Below are positions 53,127 through 62,231 of a DNA stretch of 64,000 nucleotides, piece after piece. Below the pieces are notes generated by a model. It saw only the letters and a program-made list of their open reading frames with translations. It was not told the origin of the DNA and did no database searches. The translations under genes and the position numbers were made by a program. Position 1 is the stretch's first letter, and every line of letters starts with the position of its first letter. This stretch comes from an uncultured Clostridia bacterium (GTDB taxonomy: Bacteria; Bacillota; Clostridia; Christensenellales; Borkfalkiaceae), in the NCBI GenBank assembly GCA_947630325.1, contig CANRHB010000007.1:1-64000 (forward strand). The letters run 5' to 3'.

Positions 53127-53155
53127 TTGCATTTTCCCTTCGGATATGCTATAAT
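53127..53155 (+). promoter_or_regulatory. SigA-type promoter of the rimP-nusA-infB operon
   Basis: TTGCAT (53127-53132), 17-bp spacer, TATAAT (53150-53155). Confidence 0.7.
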
Positions 53156-53180
53156 GCGGTTGCTTGATCAAGGAAAGGTG

Positions 53181-53206
53181 ATTGAGAGCGGGTCCCCGCT
53201 CTCAAT
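53181..53206 (+). promoter_or_regulatory. Leader hairpin before rimP
   Basis: ATTGAGAGCGGG (53181-53192)/CCCGCTCTCAAT (53195-53206), a perfect 12-bp arm pair, followed by TCTTTAT and then the rimP ribosome site. Position and shape fit an attenuator. Confidence 0.6.
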
Positions 53207-53225
53207 TCTTTATAAAGGAGAGAGT

Positions 53226-53678
53226 ATGAAAGTCAAGTCCGCCGCGGAGATCGCCGCCTATCTTGCCCCCATCGCGGAGGAGGTCGGCGTGGAGATCGTG
53301 GAGGTAAAATGGGAGCGGAACAACACGCTCGCCGTCTATATCGACGCCGCGGGCGGGGTGGATCTTGTCCTCTGCGAAAAGTTCCACCGCGCGGTAGACG
53401 GGCCGTTGGATGAACTCGATCCCACCTTCGGCGCGGCGTACACTTTGAGCTGTTCGTCTGCGGGGCTGGATAGGCCCTTCAAAACGGAGAAAGATTATCT
53501 TCGCCACATCGGCGAAAAGGTGGAGATCCATCTGTTTGCGCCGCTCTTTGGGGCGAAGTATCACGAGGGGACCCTCCTCGGGATCGGAGAGGGCGCTGTC
53601 AAGGTAGAAACGGCGGCGGGGGAGGCCTCCTTCCCGCTCGAAAAAATTTCCAAAGCCTGCCTCTTGATAGAGGTGTAG
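53226..53678 (+). CDS. rimP: Ribosome maturation factor RimP
   Basis: 150 aa, helps 30S assembly. The N-terminal alpha/beta domain (EVGVEIVEVKWERNNTLAVY, then CEKFHRAVDGPLDELD) and a C-terminal SH3-like domain (YHEGTLLGIGEGAVKVETAA) are present, with the conserved SSAGLDRPFKTEKDY link. AAAGGAGAGA precedes ATG 53226. In its usual place upstream of nusA, but 334 bp of repeats intervene. Confidence 0.93.
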   Translation: MKVKSAAEIAAYLAPIAEEVGVEIVEVKWERNNTLAVYIDAAGGVDLVLCEKFHRAVDGPLDELDPTFGAAYTLSCSSAGLDRPFKTEKDYLRHIGEKVEIHLFAPLFGAKYHEGTLLGIGEGAVKVETAAGEASFPLEKISKACLLIEV

Positions 53679-53700
53679 GGGAAAGCGATACTCGTGTCAC

Positions 53701-53756
53701 GCCCCACCCCCTACCCCCTCCCACGGAGGGGGTAAGAAAGGCCACCCTTGCTGTCC
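53701..53756. repeat. Family B repeat fragment, copy 9 (inverted)
   Basis: CCCACCCCCTACCCCCTCCC followed by ACGGAGGGGGTAAG, the reverse complement of copy 1 blocks. Confidence 0.65.
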
Positions 53757-53762
53757 CTAATA

Positions 53763-53940
53763 ATGTCATTTCGAGCGTAGTCGAGAAATCTCTACCGCAT
53801 TATAATAATGTGAGATTTCTCCACGCGCTTCGCTTGGTCGAAATGACAAATTGAGAACGGCGGGTCGAAATGACATATTGAGAACAGCGCGGGACGAAAT
53901 GACAAATTGAGAACGGCGGGTCGAAATGACAATTAGAGCG
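53763..53940. repeat. Family A repeat cluster between rimP and nusA
   Basis: One complete palindrome (53763-53848: GTCATTTCGAGCGTAGTCGA, core TACCGCATTATAATAATGTG, end GGTCGAAATGAC) followed by three decayed ends of the form GGTCGAAATGACA(A/T)ATTGAGAA. No gene is seen in the 334-bp gap. Confidence 0.8.
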
Positions 53941-54012
53941 ATTTGCGCATAGCACAAGGAAAAGAATTGTGCGAAACTAATTTTTTTGAAAACATTACAA
54001 GGAGAAAATATC

Positions 54013-55137
54013 ATGGTCAACAAGGATTTCTTTGCGGCGCTTGCCGATCTCGAACGGGAAAAGGGGATCAGCGAGGAAGTGTTCTTCGAGGCGCTCCGCG
54101 GCGCCCTCTCTTCTGCCTACAAAAAGCAGTATGAGGACGAGACGGGCGCGGTCCGCATCGACTTCGACGCCGAAAAGGGCACCATCCGCTTCTTCCTCGA
54201 ACACGTGGTGGTGGATAACGACGAGGCGCTCGACGGCGAGATCCTCTTAAAAGACGCGGTCGAGATCAAAAAGGACGTGCAGATCGGGGACACCCTCTCC
54301 GAGGAATTCGTCCCCAAGGACTTCTCGCGCATCGCCGCACAAACCGCAAAGCAGGTCATTCTGCAAAAGATCCACGAGACGGAGCGCGACAACACCCTCT
54401 CCGAGTTCTCCGACAAAGAGGGCGAACTCATGAACGGGCTGGTGCGCAAGGTCGATATGAAAAACGTGTATATCGAACTCGGCAAGGGGCAGATCGAGGG
54501 GCTCATGCTCCCGCAGGACCAGGTCCCCGGGGAACGCTATGAGACGGGCGACCGCCTCAAAGTGTTCGTAAAGCGGGTAAAGAGCGGCGGCAAAAATGCG
54601 CAGGTGCTCGTCTCCCGTGCCGCGCCCGGGTTCGTAAAACGCCTCTTCGAGGAGCAAGTGCCCGAAATCAAGCAGGGCACGGTCGTCATCAAATCGGTCG
54701 CCCGTGAAGCGGGGCACCGCACCAAGATGGCGATCTATTCCTCCGATCCGCGCGTCGACGCCGTCGGCGCGTGCGTCGGCAACAAGGGGGCGCGCGTGAA
54801 TGCGGTCGTCGCCGAACTCGGCGGCGAAAAGGTGGACATCATCCTCTGGAGCGAAAACCCCCTCGAATTCATCGCAAAATCTCTCTCGCCCGCCACGGTC
54901 ATCTCGGTCACGCAGATGTCCGAAAAATCGGCGGTCGCCGTCGTGCCGGACGACAAACTCTCCCTTGCGATCGGCAGAGACGGGCAGAACGCGCGGCTTG
55001 CGGCAAGGCTTACGGGCTGGAAGATCGACGTAAAGAGCGAGAGCGCGGCGGCAAAACTCGCGCTTACCGAGCAAGAGACGGAGCCTGCAGAGCCTGCCGA
55101 AGAGGTTCCCGCGGAGCCCGGAACGGAGGCGGAATGA
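54013..55137 (+). CDS. nusA: Transcription termination/antitermination factor NusA
   Basis: 374 aa. NusA N-terminal RNA-polymerase-binding domain (FFEALRGALSSAYKKQY), S1 domain (GLVRKVDMKNVYIELG), KH1/KH2 (VGACVGNKGARVNAVV; LAIGRDGQNARLAARL). The C-terminal tail is acidic and short, with no AR repeats, as in Firmicutes. AAGGAGA precedes ATG 54013. Overlaps ylxR by 4 bp. Confidence 0.95.
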   Translation: MVNKDFFAALADLEREKGISEEVFFEALRGALSSAYKKQYEDETGAVRIDFDAEKGTIRFFLEHVVVDNDEALDGEILLKDAVEIKKDVQIGDTLSEEFVPKDFSRIAAQTAKQVILQKIHETERDNTLSEFSDKEGELMNGLVRKVDMKNVYIELGKGQIEGLMLPQDQVPGERYETGDRLKVFVKRVKSGGKNAQVLVSRAAPGFVKRLFEEQVPEIKQGTVVIKSVAREAGHRTKMAIYSSDPRVDAVGACVGNKGARVNAVVAELGGEKVDIILWSENPLEFIAKSLSPATVISVTQMSEKSAVAVVPDDKLSLAIGRDGQNARLAARLTGWKIDVKSESAAAKLALTEQETEPAEPAEEVPAEPGTEAE

Positions 55138-55394
55138 AACAGATCCCCATGCGCACCTGCATCGCCTGCCGCGAAGAAAAGCCCAAGCGGGAGATGCTCC
55201 GCGTCGTAAAGAACGCGGCGGGGGAGATCCGTCTCGACTTCTCGGGCAAACTCCCCGGGCGGGGCGCGTACATCTGCGACAGCGCCGAATGTATCAAAAA
55301 ATTGCGCAAATACCGTCTGCTCAACAAAAATTTTTCCTGCGAGGTGCCCGAAGAGGTGTATTCCCGCATCGAGGAAGAATATGGAACGAAGTAA
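55134..55394 (+). CDS. rnpM: YlxR family RNA-binding protein (RnpM)
   Basis: 86 aa. MRTCIACREEKPKREMLRVV, the GRGAYICD loop and ECIKKLRK fit YlxR/DUF448, recently named RnpM for its contact with RNase P. Overlaps nusA by 4 bp and ylxQ by 14 bp. Confidence 0.93.
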   Translation: MKQIPMRTCIACREEKPKREMLRVVKNAAGEIRLDFSGKLPGRGAYICDSAECIKKLRKYRLLNKNFSCEVPEEVYSRIEEEYGTK

Positions 55395-55680
55395 AACGGC
55401 AAGCTATCTCGGGTTTGCGCGTCGGGCGGGGAAACTTACCCTCGGCGTGCAGGCGGCGGGAACGGTGAAAAAGGGCGTCTATCTGCTCGTCGCCGACCAA
55501 ACGGTCGCAAAGAACAGCTTGAAAGAGATCGGAAAACTGCAGAGAAGGTTCGGCTGTCCTCTTCTCTTCGTGCAGGATCTCGAGGGCATGACGGGCAAGA
55601 GCGCATGTAAACTCGCCGCCGTGCGGGACGAACATCTCGCCGCGGCGATCCTCAACGAGAATAAAACATCACAGGAATAA
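55381..55680 (+). CDS. rplGA: Ribosomal L7Ae-family K-turn protein (YlxQ/RplGA)
   Basis: 99 aa. YLGFARRAGKLTLGVQAAG and VYLLVADQTVAKNSLKEI fit the L7Ae/YlxQ fold. Binds kink-turn RNA. Usual place between ylxR and infB; starts inside ylxR. Confidence 0.88.
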   Translation: MERSKTASYLGFARRAGKLTLGVQAAGTVKKGVYLLVADQTVAKNSLKEIGKLQRRFGCPLLFVQDLEGMTGKSACKLAAVRDEHLAAAILNENKTSQE

Positions 55681-55698
55681 GGAAAGATCAAAAACCGT

Positions 55699-58263
55699 AT
55701 GGCATACGAAAACATTGAAAAATTAGGGACGCTCGTCGAGAGCAAGAAGGTCGGCGATCTTCAAAAGTCGGTGTCGCAGGGAGAGAAGCAACTCTCGGAT
55801 ATCCTCAAAAAACTCACCGAAATGGAAGCGGCGGCAAACGCAAAGCGGCTTGCCGAAGAGGAGATAAGGCGGCAGGAGGAGGCGCGCGCCTTGGAAGAAG
55901 CGCGCGCAAAGGAGGAAGCGCGGCTCAAAGAGGAGGCCGAAAAAGAGGCCGAAAGAGCGGCAAAGGAGGCGCCCGTCCCCGTACCCGAACAGCCCGCGCC
56001 TGCGCCCGTTCCCGCGCCCGCGCCCGAGGAAAAGCCCGCGCCCGCGCCCGCCGCGAAAGCGGAACGCCCGCGCCAGGAGCGGCCTCCGCGCCGCCCCGAG
56101 CAGCCGCAGGGCTCGTATAAGACGCCCTCGACCTCGCCCGCGCCCCGCGCCACCTTCCGCCCAGAAGCAAGGCCCGAACGTCCCGCCCGCACGGGCACGG
56201 GGCCCCGCACGGGTATGGGAACGGGACCGCGCACGGGCACAGGCACGGGGACCCGTCCCATGCGTCCCGCCACGGGGACGCAACGTCCGCTCCGTCCCGC
56301 CGCGGTGACGCCCGTCCCGCCCACTCCCCGCAGAGAGCCGGCAGGCGGTAAAAAATTCGAAAAGACGTATGTGGAAAAGCGCCCCGAAAACAAGCGCGCC
56401 CTCCAAAAGAGACAGGGCGCCACGGTGGGGGACTTCGACGAGGACAAGAGCGGCTACCGCAAGGCCCGTTTCGCAAAGAAAGGGGTGAAAAAGGAGACGC
56501 AGACGGTCAAGATCGACCACGCCGTCGTCACGAGCAAGGAGATCCCCATCAAGGTGCTCTCCGAAAAACTCGGCATCTCCGCGGTGGAGATCACAAAGCG
56601 GCTCTTCCGCGAAGGGGTCATGAAAACGGTCAACGAATCGGTGGACTACGACAACGCGGCGTTCATCGCCTTGGAGCTCGGCATCGATCTCGAATATAAA
56701 CCCGAAAAGACGGCGGAGGACGCCCTCTTCGAACAGCACGGCGACGACAGTGCGGAGAACACCGTTCCGCGCGCGCCCGTTGTCACGGTGATGGGGCACG
56801 TCGACCACGGCAAGACGTCCCTCCTCGACTGTATCCGCAAGACGAACGTCACCGCGGGCGAGGCGGGCGGCATCACCCAGAGCATCGGCGCCTACACCGT
56901 CTCCCTCGGCGAGGGGAAGAAGATCACCTTTATCGACACCCCCGGCCATGCGGCGTTCACGGCAATGCGCGCACGCGGCGCACAGGTGACGGACATCGTC
57001 GTGCTCGTGGTGGCGGCGGACGACGGCATCATGCCGCAGACCATCGAGGCCATCGACCACGCAAAGGCGGCGAACGTTCCCATCATCGTCGCCATGAACA
57101 AAATGGATAAACCCCATGTCGATCCCGACAAGGTGAAGCAGGGGCTCGTCAACCAGAACCTCGTCCCCGAAGAGTGGGGCGGCGACGTCATCATCGTCCC
57201 CGTCTCGGCAAAGACGGGCATGGGGATCGACAGTTTGCTCGAAAACATCTATCTCGTCGCCGAAATGCAGGAACTCAAAGCCAACCCCGACCGCAAGGCG
57301 AAGGGGGTCATCATCGAGGCGAAACTCGACAAGGGCAAGGGCCCCATGGCGAGCGTGCTCGTGCAGAACGGCACCCTGCGCACGGGCGACAACCTCATTT
57401 CGGGCACCACGATGGGCAGAGTGCGCGCCATGATCGACGACAAGGGCAGAACGGTCAAGGAGGCGGGGCCCTCCACGGCAGTCTCCGTGCTCGGGCTTGA
57501 AGACGTGCCAAATGCGGGCGACACCATCTTTGCGGTGGACCAGTCCCTCATGAAGCAGGTGCAGGAGGAGCGCAGGAACAAACAGCGCGAGTCCATGATA
57601 AAGGAGACGACAAAGGTCACTTTGGACGACGTGTTCGCGCAGGTCTCGGACGGCATGAAGGAACTCAACGTCATCGTCAAGGGCGACGTGCAGGGCTCGG
57701 TGGAGGCGGTGAGGGCCTCGCTTGAAAAACTCTCCAACGAAGAGGTGAAGGTCAAGGTCATCCATGCGGGCGCGGGCGCGGTCAACGAGAGCGACGTCAT
57801 GCTTGCGGACTCCGCGAACGCCATCATCATCGCCTTCAACGTGCGCCCCGATACCAAGGCGAAACAGCTTGCCGAACGCAGTAAGGTGGATGTGCGGACC
57901 TACCGCATCATCTATGAACTCATCGACGACATGGAGGCGGCGCTCAAGGGAATGCTCGCCCCCAAGTACCACGAAATTTACATGGGCAAGGCGCAGGTAT
58001 TGCAGACGTTCAACATCACGGGCGTCGGCACGGTCGCTGGGTGCTATGTCACCGAGGGCAAACTCGTGCGCGGCGGGAAGCTGAGAATTTACCGCGACGA
58101 CGTGATGATCGTCGAGGGGAACGTGAAGCAGCTCAAACGGTTTAAGGACGACGCAAAGGAAGTCTCGGGCGGGCTCGAATGCGGCTGCGCCATCGACGGC
58201 TTCAACGAGATCAAGATCGGCGACTTCATCGAATGCTATCTGATCGAGGAGATCAAACAATGA
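55699..58263 (+). CDS. infB: Translation initiation factor IF-2
   Basis: 854 aa. A long disordered N-terminus (about 1-260) with Glu/Ala/Arg helices, a Pro/Ala-rich stretch and Thr-Gly-Thr-Gly/Arg repeats; then the IF-2N domain ([20 protein letters not shown]), G domain ([28 protein letters not shown]), and C-terminal domains II-IV that bind fMet-tRNA. AAGGAAA lies 12 nt before the ATG, a longish gap. Overlaps rbfA by 4 bp. Confidence 0.95.
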   Translation: MAYENIEKLGTLVESKKVGDLQKSVSQGEKQLSDILKKLTEMEAAANAKRLAEEEIRRQEEARALEEARAKEEARLKEEAEKEAERAAKEAPVPVPEQPAPAPVPAPAPEEKPAPAPAAKAERPRQERPPRRPEQPQGSYKTPSTSPAPRATFRPEARPERPARTGTGPRTGMGTGPRTGTGTGTRPMRPATGTQRPLRPAAVTPVPPTPRREPAGGKKFEKTYVEKRPENKRALQKRQGATVGDFDEDKSGYRKARFAKKGVKKETQTVKIDHAVVTSKEIPIKVLSEKLGISAVEITKRLFREGVMKTVNESVDYDNAAFIALELGIDLEYKPEKTAEDALFEQHGDDSAENTVPRAPVVTVMGHVDHGKTSLLDCIRKTNVTAGEAGGITQSIGAYTVSLGEGKKITFIDTPGHAAFTAMRARGAQVTDIVVLVVAADDGIMPQTIEAIDHAKAANVPIIVAMNKMDKPHVDPDKVKQGLVNQNLVPEEWGGDVIIVPVSAKTGMGIDSLLENIYLVAEMQELKANPDRKAKGVIIEAKLDKGKGPMASVLVQNGTLRTGDNLISGTTMGRVRAMIDDKGRTVKEAGPSTAVSVLGLEDVPNAGDTIFAVDQSLMKQVQEERRNKQRESMIKETTKVTLDDVFAQVSDGMKELNVIVKGDVQGSVEAVRASLEKLSNEEVKVKVIHAGAGAVNESDVMLADSANAIIIAFNVRPDTKAKQLAERSKVDVRTYRIIYELIDDMEAALKGMLAPKYHEIYMGKAQVLQTFNITGVGTVAGCYVTEGKLVRGGKLRIYRDDVMIVEGNVKQLKRFKDDAKEVSGGLECGCAIDGFNEIKIGDFIECYLIEEIKQ

Positions 58264-58634
58264 AACCGACGCGCACACAGCGGCTGGACAGCGAAGTGCG
58301 CCGCGCCGTCTCGGAGATCGTCGCAGGGCCCTTAAAGAACAGGGAACCAAGTCTTAGCGGCATCATCTCGGTGACGGAGGCGGACGTTGCGCCCGACCTC
58401 AAGACTGCGAAGATCTATGTCAGCATCTTGGCGGCGGAGGAGAGCGAAAAGAGAGAGAGTTTCCGTATCTTGAAGGAGAACGCGGGCTTTGTGCGGCACG
58501 AACTTTCGCAGATGATGCGGATGCGCACGGTGCCGAGCCTTACCTTTTTGGAGGACGGGAGCATGGAATACGGCTCGAGGATGGACGCCCTCCTGTCCGG
58601 GCTCGACATCAAGCCCGATAAGGACGGAGAATGA
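58260..58634 (+). CDS. rbfA: Ribosome-binding factor A
   Basis: 124 aa, KH-like fold for 16S rRNA maturation (SGIISVTEADVAPDLKTAKI; HELSQMMRMRTVPSLTF). Overlaps both infB and the DHH gene by 4 bp. Confidence 0.94.
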   Translation: MKPTRTQRLDSEVRRAVSEIVAGPLKNREPSLSGIISVTEADVAPDLKTAKIYVSILAAEESEKRESFRILKENAGFVRHELSQMMRMRTVPSLTFLEDGSMEYGSRMDALLSGLDIKPDKDGE

Positions 58635-59593
58635 ACACGATCGAAGAAATCGCAGGTATCTTGAAGAGCCTGAAAAGCGCGGTGATCTTTTCCCATACAC
58701 GGCCCGACGGCGACGCGCTCGGGTCGGCTATGGCGCTTTCCCGCGCTCTTTCTTTTTACAATATCAAAAACCAGGTGGTGAACGACAGCGAGATCCCCGA
58801 AAAGTTCTCCTTTTTGGGGCTCAACATCAAGCCCTTTCCCACCCTCGACGCGGAGGGGTACATCTGCGTGGACGCAAGCGACGACAGCCGCCTCGGGGAA
58901 CTTACGAGCACCTTCCGCAAGGGGGTGCGCAAGGGGAAGGTGACGGTGAACATCGACCACCACATCTCCAATACCCGCTTCTGCAAATACAATTACGTGC
59001 GGGAGCGCGCAAGCAACTGCGAGAACATCGCCGACCTCATCGAGACGCTCGGCGTGCCCTTCGACGAACAGATCTGCCGCCTGCTCATGACGGGCGTCGT
59101 CACCGATTCGGGCGGCTTTTCGCACAGCGGCGTCGGCGGCGACACCTTCCGTGCGGCGGCGAGGCTTGCGGACGGCGGCGCGGACGTGAACGCCATCACC
59201 TACTACACCTTCAAAAAACAGAGCAAGGCGCGCGCGGAGATGTACGCAGAGACGATCTCCAAGTTGCGCTACCTCTTGGACGACCGCCTCGTTCTCGCCC
59301 TCGTCACGCAGGAAATGCTCTCCCGCTATGGGCTCGGGCAGGACGCCACCGAGGGCATCGTGGACTTCGGGCTTACCGTGGAGGGCGTGGAGGTCAGCGT
59401 CTGCCTCATGGAGTACAAAAAGGGGCAGTATAAGGCCTCCTTCCGCTCCAAGGGGAAGGTGAACGTCAACGAGGTCGCGGGCGTATTCGGCGGCGGCGGA
59501 CATGTGTTCGCCTCGGGTTGCATGTTCTTCGGCGAATATGAAGAGGTCGTCGATAAATTGCGCTATGCCGTGTTGCAACATATGGGGGAATAG
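58631..59593 (+). CDS. nrnA: DHH/DHHA1 phosphoesterase (NrnA-like oligoribonuclease/pAp phosphatase)
   Basis: 320 aa. DHH motifs: SHTRPDGDALGSAMAL, CVDASDDSRL, NIDHHISNTRF and GVVTDSGGFSHS; the DHHA1 end is VAGVFGGGGHVFASG. Degrades short RNAs and likely pAp. This position between rbfA and truB is common in Firmicutes. Confidence 0.9.
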   Translation: MNTIEEIAGILKSLKSAVIFSHTRPDGDALGSAMALSRALSFYNIKNQVVNDSEIPEKFSFLGLNIKPFPTLDAEGYICVDASDDSRLGELTSTFRKGVRKGKVTVNIDHHISNTRFCKYNYVRERASNCENIADLIETLGVPFDEQICRLLMTGVVTDSGGFSHSGVGGDTFRAAARLADGGADVNAITYYTFKKQSKARAEMYAETISKLRYLLDDRLVLALVTQEMLSRYGLGQDATEGIVDFGLTVEGVEVSVCLMEYKKGQYKASFRSKGKVNVNEVAGVFGGGGHVFASGCMFFGEYEEVVDKLRYAVLQHMGE

Positions 59594-60427
59594 ATGACGG
59601 GATTTGTCAACATCGATAAGCGGGAGGGAGTTTCCTCCACCTATGCCGTAAACAGGCTCAAACGGCTGTTCGGCGTCCCCTGCGGACACATGGGCACCCT
59701 CGACCCCCTCGCCTCCGGCGTGCTTCCCATCGGCGTCGGAAACGCCACCCGCCTCTTCGAGTATTTTTTGCAAAAGGAAAAGACTTACCTCGCCCGCTTC
59801 CGCTTCGGCGTCACCTCAAAAAGTTTCGACCGCGAGAGCGAACTCATCTTCGGCGGAAGGGTGCCAAAAGAGAGCGAGATCGAGCAAATTCTGCCCCGTT
59901 TTTTGGGGGAGATCGAACAGGTCCCGCCCGCTTACAGTGCCATTTCGGTGGGGGGCAAACGGAGTTATGAATACGCGCGGCAGGGGAAGGAAGTGCCCTT
60001 AAATGCAAAACGGGTGCGCATTTCGGCCTTTCGCCTGCTCGGACAGACGGGCGCGGACGAGTTCTCGTTCGAGATCGTCTGCGGCGGCGGCACCTATATC
60101 CGTTCGCTTGCGCGCGATGTTGCCGAAGCGCTCGGCACCAAGGGGCTCATGGCGTCCCTCAGGCGCACGAAGAGCGGCATTTTCACCGAGGAGACGGCGG
60201 TCCCGCTCGACGCTCTTACCCCCGAAAACGCGCAAGATTTCCTCATTCCCACAGAGGACGTTTTGCCCTTCCCCGTGCTCGCCTGCGACGACGAGCGGCT
60301 CTATCACGGGCTCCCGGTGCCGTATGAGGGCGCGGACGGGCTGTATAAACTCTACCGCGGCGGCCTGTTTTACGGGCTTGCAAGGGCGGAAAAGGGGCTT
60401 TTGAAGACGGAGAAAAAGCTATGCTGA
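59594..60427 (+). CDS. truB: tRNA pseudouridine(55) synthase TruB
   Basis: 277 aa. Nucleophile Asp37 in GHMGTLDPLASGVLP; YSAISVGGKRSYEYARQG and GTYIRSLARDVAEALG complete the fold. Starts at the base after the DHH gene stop and overlaps ribF by 7 bp. Confidence 0.95.
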   Translation: MTGFVNIDKREGVSSTYAVNRLKRLFGVPCGHMGTLDPLASGVLPIGVGNATRLFEYFLQKEKTYLARFRFGVTSKSFDRESELIFGGRVPKESEIEQILPRFLGEIEQVPPAYSAISVGGKRSYEYARQGKEVPLNAKRVRISAFRLLGQTGADEFSFEIVCGGGTYIRSLARDVAEALGTKGLMASLRRTKSGIFTEETAVPLDALTPENAQDFLIPTEDVLPFPVLACDDERLYHGLPVPYEGADGLYKLYRGGLFYGLARAEKGLLKTEKKLC

Positions 60428-61326
60428 CCGTCTTGAAGGAAGGGGAAGGCTTTTGCGAAGGGTGCGCGCTCGTCTTGGGCGGGTTCGACGGTTTGCACCT
60501 CGGGCACCGCGCCCTTTTGAGCGTTGCGGTAAAGAGCGGGCTCCCCGTCGGCATCACGTCGGTGCTGAGCGGAAAGGGCAGGGAACTGTTCACGCGGGAG
60601 GAGCGGAATTACCTCTTTTCGCAAAACGGTGTGCGTTTTGTGCTCGAATTTCCCTTTACGGAGGAACTCAAAAACACTCCCGCAGAGGAATTTTTGAAGG
60701 CGCTCTTCGGGCGGCTTGATGTAAAACTTGCCGTCTGCGGCGAAGATTTCCGCTTCGGGAAGGGGGCCTTGGGGACGGCGGAACTTCTCAAAACACTCGC
60801 GCCTTGTCCCGTGGAAGTCGTAAAAACGGTCGGCTTTCCCGAGGAGGGCGGAATGCGGAAGTATTCCTCCACGGCCTGTAAGGCGTTTTTGGAGAGAGGG
60901 GACCTTTCCCGCCTCAACGCCTGCCTCTCTGCCTCAGCGGAGGAGTTTTACCGTAGCGCCTATTTTATCGGCGGAACGGTGGAGCACGGGCGGCAGGTGG
61001 GCAGAACTTACGGCTTTCCCACCCTCAATCTGAGCGTTCCCGAGCGCAAACTTCTCCCGCCCGACGGGGTGTATTGCGGGCTCTGCGCAACGCCGAAGGG
61101 CAACTTTCCCACCATCGTCAACATCGGCGCGCGCCCCACGTTCGGGGTGGAGGAGCGCAAGATCGAGGCGTATTTAGACGGCTTCTCGGGCGATCTCTAT
61201 GGGGAATACGTGCGCGTCTTTCCCACGAAGTTTTTGCGCCCCATCTATCAATTTTCCTCCGTGGAGGAGCTCAAAAAACAACTTCTCGCGGACATACGAA
61301 TTTTACGAAAAGAGGGATACGTATGA
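60421..61326 (+). CDS. ribF: Bifunctional riboflavin kinase/FAD synthetase
   Basis: 301 aa. FAD synthetase N-domain with GGFDGLHLGHRALL (GxFDGxHxGH), and riboflavin kinase C-domain with VEHGRQVGRTYGFPTLNL and GARPTFG. Makes FMN and FAD. Coupled to truB and the next gene by overlaps. Confidence 0.94.
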   Translation: MLTVLKEGEGFCEGCALVLGGFDGLHLGHRALLSVAVKSGLPVGITSVLSGKGRELFTREERNYLFSQNGVRFVLEFPFTEELKNTPAEEFLKALFGRLDVKLAVCGEDFRFGKGALGTAELLKTLAPCPVEVVKTVGFPEEGGMRKYSSTACKAFLERGDLSRLNACLSASAEEFYRSAYFIGGTVEHGRQVGRTYGFPTLNLSVPERKLLPPDGVYCGLCATPKGNFPTIVNIGARPTFGVEERKIEAYLDGFSGDLYGEYVRVFPTKFLRPIYQFSSVEELKKQLLADIRILRKEGYV

Positions 61327-62189
61327 TAAAATTCGGGCCGAGCGGCAACTCGGAGAGTTTTTATGCGGCGGGCTACTCCCACACGGAGGAGTCGGCAAAA
61401 TTTGTGAAGGAGAGGGGGCTCGACTGCTTCGAATACTCCTTCGGGCGGGGCGTCCGCATGACGGAGGACAAGGCGATCTCCATCGGCGAGGCGTTCCAAG
61501 AGAACGGCGTGGAAATTTCGGTGCACGCGCCCTACTTTGTCAACTTCGCAAACCCCGACGACGAGATGGCGGCAAAGTCCTATGGATATGTGCTCGACAG
61601 CGGCAAAATGGTCAACCTCATGGGAGGGAAGCGGGTCGTCTTTCACCCCGCCGCGCAGGGGAAGGAGGAGCGCGAGATCGCCGTCTCCCGCACCGAGGAC
61701 CGCCTCAAAGTTCTGCGCGATTACATCTATCTCAACAATTTGGAACACCTCATGTTCTGCCCCGAGACGATGGGCAAGACGGCGCAGATCGGCACCGTGG
61801 AGGAGGTCGCGCGGTTCTGCCTCGTCGATCCCGTCTTTACGCCCTGCGTCGATTTCGGGCACGTCAACGCCCGCGAGCAGGGGAGCTTAAAGACGAAAGG
61901 GGACTATCTTGCCCGCCTCGGATATCTCATCGAGAAACTCGGCTATGAGCGCATGAAGCACTTCCACGTGCATTTTTCCAAGATCCAATACGGCGCGAAG
62001 GGGGAGATCAGGCACCTTACCTTTGAGGACGAGGTGTTCGGCCCCGAATTCATGCCCCTTGCCGAGGCGCTTTTCGAACTCAGATTGGAGCCCTATATCG
62101 TCTCCGAGTCCGCGGGCACCCAAGCGGAGGACGCAAGCGCGATGAAACAGATGTACGCGCAGACAATCAGGGCGCATACTTTCTCTTAA
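61323..62189 (+). CDS. Endonuclease IV-like TIM-barrel protein
   Basis: 288 aa. An AP-endonuclease-2-type barrel: MIKFGPSGNSESFY, ISVHAPYFVNFANPD, VVFHPAAQG, CPETMGKTAQIG, PCVDFGHVNAR and HFHVHFSKIQYG provide the His/Glu/Asp metal ligands of the endonuclease IV family. It is more divergent than true Nfo, so it may be a repair nuclease or an isomerase-like relative. Starts inside the ribF stop (ATGA). Confidence 0.75.
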   Translation: MIKFGPSGNSESFYAAGYSHTEESAKFVKERGLDCFEYSFGRGVRMTEDKAISIGEAFQENGVEISVHAPYFVNFANPDDEMAAKSYGYVLDSGKMVNLMGGKRVVFHPAAQGKEEREIAVSRTEDRLKVLRDYIYLNNLEHLMFCPETMGKTAQIGTVEEVARFCLVDPVFTPCVDFGHVNAREQGSLKTKGDYLARLGYLIEKLGYERMKHFHVHFSKIQYGAKGEIRHLTFEDEVFGPEFMPLAEALFELRLEPYIVSESAGTQAEDASAMKQMYAQTIRAHTFS

Positions 62190-62196
62190 AAAGTTG

Positions 62197-62225
62197 TTGA
62201 CTTGCATGGCCGTATTTGGTATAAT
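62197..62225 (+). promoter_or_regulatory. Promoter of the M24 peptidase gene, predicted leaderless
   Basis: TTGACT (62197-62202), 17-bp spacer, TATAAT (62220-62225). Seven nt after the -10 box is 62232, the A of the chosen ATG. Confidence 0.7.
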
Positions 62226-62231
62226 ATGGGT

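Noticed and set aside
53106-53226. Frameshifted remainder of polC after the exonuclease gene
   Set aside because: No frame in this stretch encodes PHP or polymerase motifs; it holds the rimP promoter and leader.
55723-58350. 875-codon open frame antisense to infB
   Set aside because: Product is His/Arg/Leu-rich with no family resemblance, and the frame is the mirror of a GC-rich gene with well-conserved motifs; a codon-bias shadow.
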